This document shows, one piece after another, positions 63,478 through 64,000 of a stretch of DNA of 64,000 bases. The notes below the pieces were generated by a model. It made no database searches, was not told the origin of the DNA, and saw only the letters and a list, made by a program, of their open reading frames with translations. Source of the DNA: Catillopecten margaritatus gill symbiont (GTDB lineage Bacteria; Pseudomonadota; Gammaproteobacteria; PS1; Pseudothioglobaceae); assembly GCA_037956075.1 (NCBI GenBank), contig CP138327.1:558001-622000 (forward strand), given 5' to 3'. The stretch's first letter is position 1. The number at the start of each line of letters is the position of its first letter. Both the position numbers and the translations under genes were made by a program.

Positions 63478-64000
63478 TTTATAACTCTTCCCAAATACCA
63501 TTCATAAGTCTTTTGCAGTCCACCTTCTAAATCGGTACTATATTCCCACCCCATATTGGATAAACGAGAAATATCAATTAGTTTTCTTGGTGTGCCATCG
63601 GGTTTAGTAGTGTCGAAGGTTAGTACACCTTTAAAGTCAACCACTTTTTTCATTTTTTCTGCCATTTCTCTGATGGTAATATCTACACCTGTGCCAACAT
63701 TGATGTGCGAGAGCATGGACTTAGTGTTGGCTTGGTAGGTTTTTTCGTCGAGGTTTAGGACAAATAATGAGGCAGCTGCCATATCATCAACGAATAAAAA
63801 CTCACGCATTGCATTGCCTGTGCCCCATACAATGACTTCTTTGTCATTGTTTATTTTTGCTTGGTGAAAGCGCTGCATGAGGGCGGGGATGACATGAGAG
63901 TTTTCTGGATGGAAGTTGTCATTGATACCGTATAGGTTAGTGGGCATTACTGAACGAAAGTCGGTGCCGTGTTGGCGGTTGTAAGACTCGCAGAGCTTGA
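63474..64000 (-). CDS. fcl: GDP-L-fucose synthase (partial, 5' end outside window)
   Basis: The frame is open to the window edge and reads [20 protein letters not shown] at its upstream end, then [40 protein letters not shown] and the C-terminal [20 protein letters not shown]. These are the conserved second half of Fcl/WcaG, the epimerase/reductase that makes GDP-L-fucose. It feeds the GT11 enzyme two genes downstream. About 174 residues are visible. Confidence 0.95.
   Translation of the reverse strand, partial: KLCESYNRQHGTDFRSVMPTNLYGINDNFHPENSHVIPALMQRFHQAKINNDKEVIVWGTGNAMREFLFVDDMAAASLFVLNLDEKTYQANTKSMLSHINVGTGVDITIREMAEKMKKVVDFKGVLTFDTTKPDGTPRKLIDISRLSNMGWEYSTDLEGGLQKTYEWYLGRVIK

Noticed and set aside
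42461-64000. Complete Wzx/Wzy capsule system
   Set aside because: A polymerase-like protein is present, but no Wzx, Wzz or Wza-type export gene could be recognised within the window.

Overview
The window is AT-rich gammaproteobacterial chromosome. Housekeeping gene order (hisZ-hflC-hflK, lptD-surA, yceD-rpmF-plsX-fabH, ispA-xseB, trxA-rho) is that of a free-living-type gammaproteobacterium. The candidate sulfur-globule protein, giant RTX-type adhesin and protease genes, Sel1-repeat proteins, toxin-antitoxin pairs and insertion sequences together suggest the sulfur-oxidising SUP05/Thioglobus lineage, perhaps a mussel symbiont. That placement is inferred from gene content; no rRNA or database match was available.

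Layout. 1-2.4 kb: hisZ (cut by the window edge), hflC and hflK on the minus strand. 2.5-8.7 kb: plus-strand envelope and lipid genes lptD, a very short surA, rlmB, yceD, rpmF, plsX, fabH. 8.7-19.1 kb: minus-strand ispA, xseB, a short-chain dehydrogenase, pcnB, queF, lptF, rho, trxA, glnD and a UbiH/UbiM-type hydroxylase, with a 160-bp imperfect palindrome between trxA and rho. 19.2-21.5 kb: a membrane methyltransferase-like protein, a Sel1 protein and a secreted NWGPF-repeat protein with a strong promoter and hairpin leader.

21.4-34.4 kb is an accessory island. It holds two remnants of an IS1595-type element, an IS3-family element, a 5'-truncated serralysin-like RTX protease, a tandem array of tRNA-Val 3' ends beside the intact tRNA-Val gene, pyrF, tRNA-Arg, two Sel1 proteins, a 1.7-thousand-residue RTX adhesin whose natural start lies behind a homopolymer frameshift, and a MazEF-type pair with three palindromic upstream sites. 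34.4-42.3 kb is mostly core (aroC, SulP transporter, queE, uvrB, an aspartate aminotransferase) with a secreted small heat-shock protein and a RelE/StbD-type pair.

42.4-64 kb is one long minus-strand surface-polysaccharide locus: GDP-fucose synthase, methyltransferases, an alpha-1,2-fucosyltransferase, several GT2 enzymes, an EpsG-like polymerase, a MarR-type EPS regulator, a PglK-like ABC flippase, a sugar-phosphate transferase, a WbpM/CapD-type dehydratase, a WecA-like transferase and galE. Inside it is an unusual aldolase / class IV aminotransferase / fold-III decarboxylase cassette. A second copy of the IS3-family element and a complete IS1595 element have broken two GT2 genes and a gmhA-like gene, so the locus has been remodelled recently.

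The strongest candidates for something undescribed are the tRNA-Val 3'-end array, the three-enzyme cassette in the polysaccharide locus, the SurA reduced to its chaperone core, and the long palindrome in front of rho.
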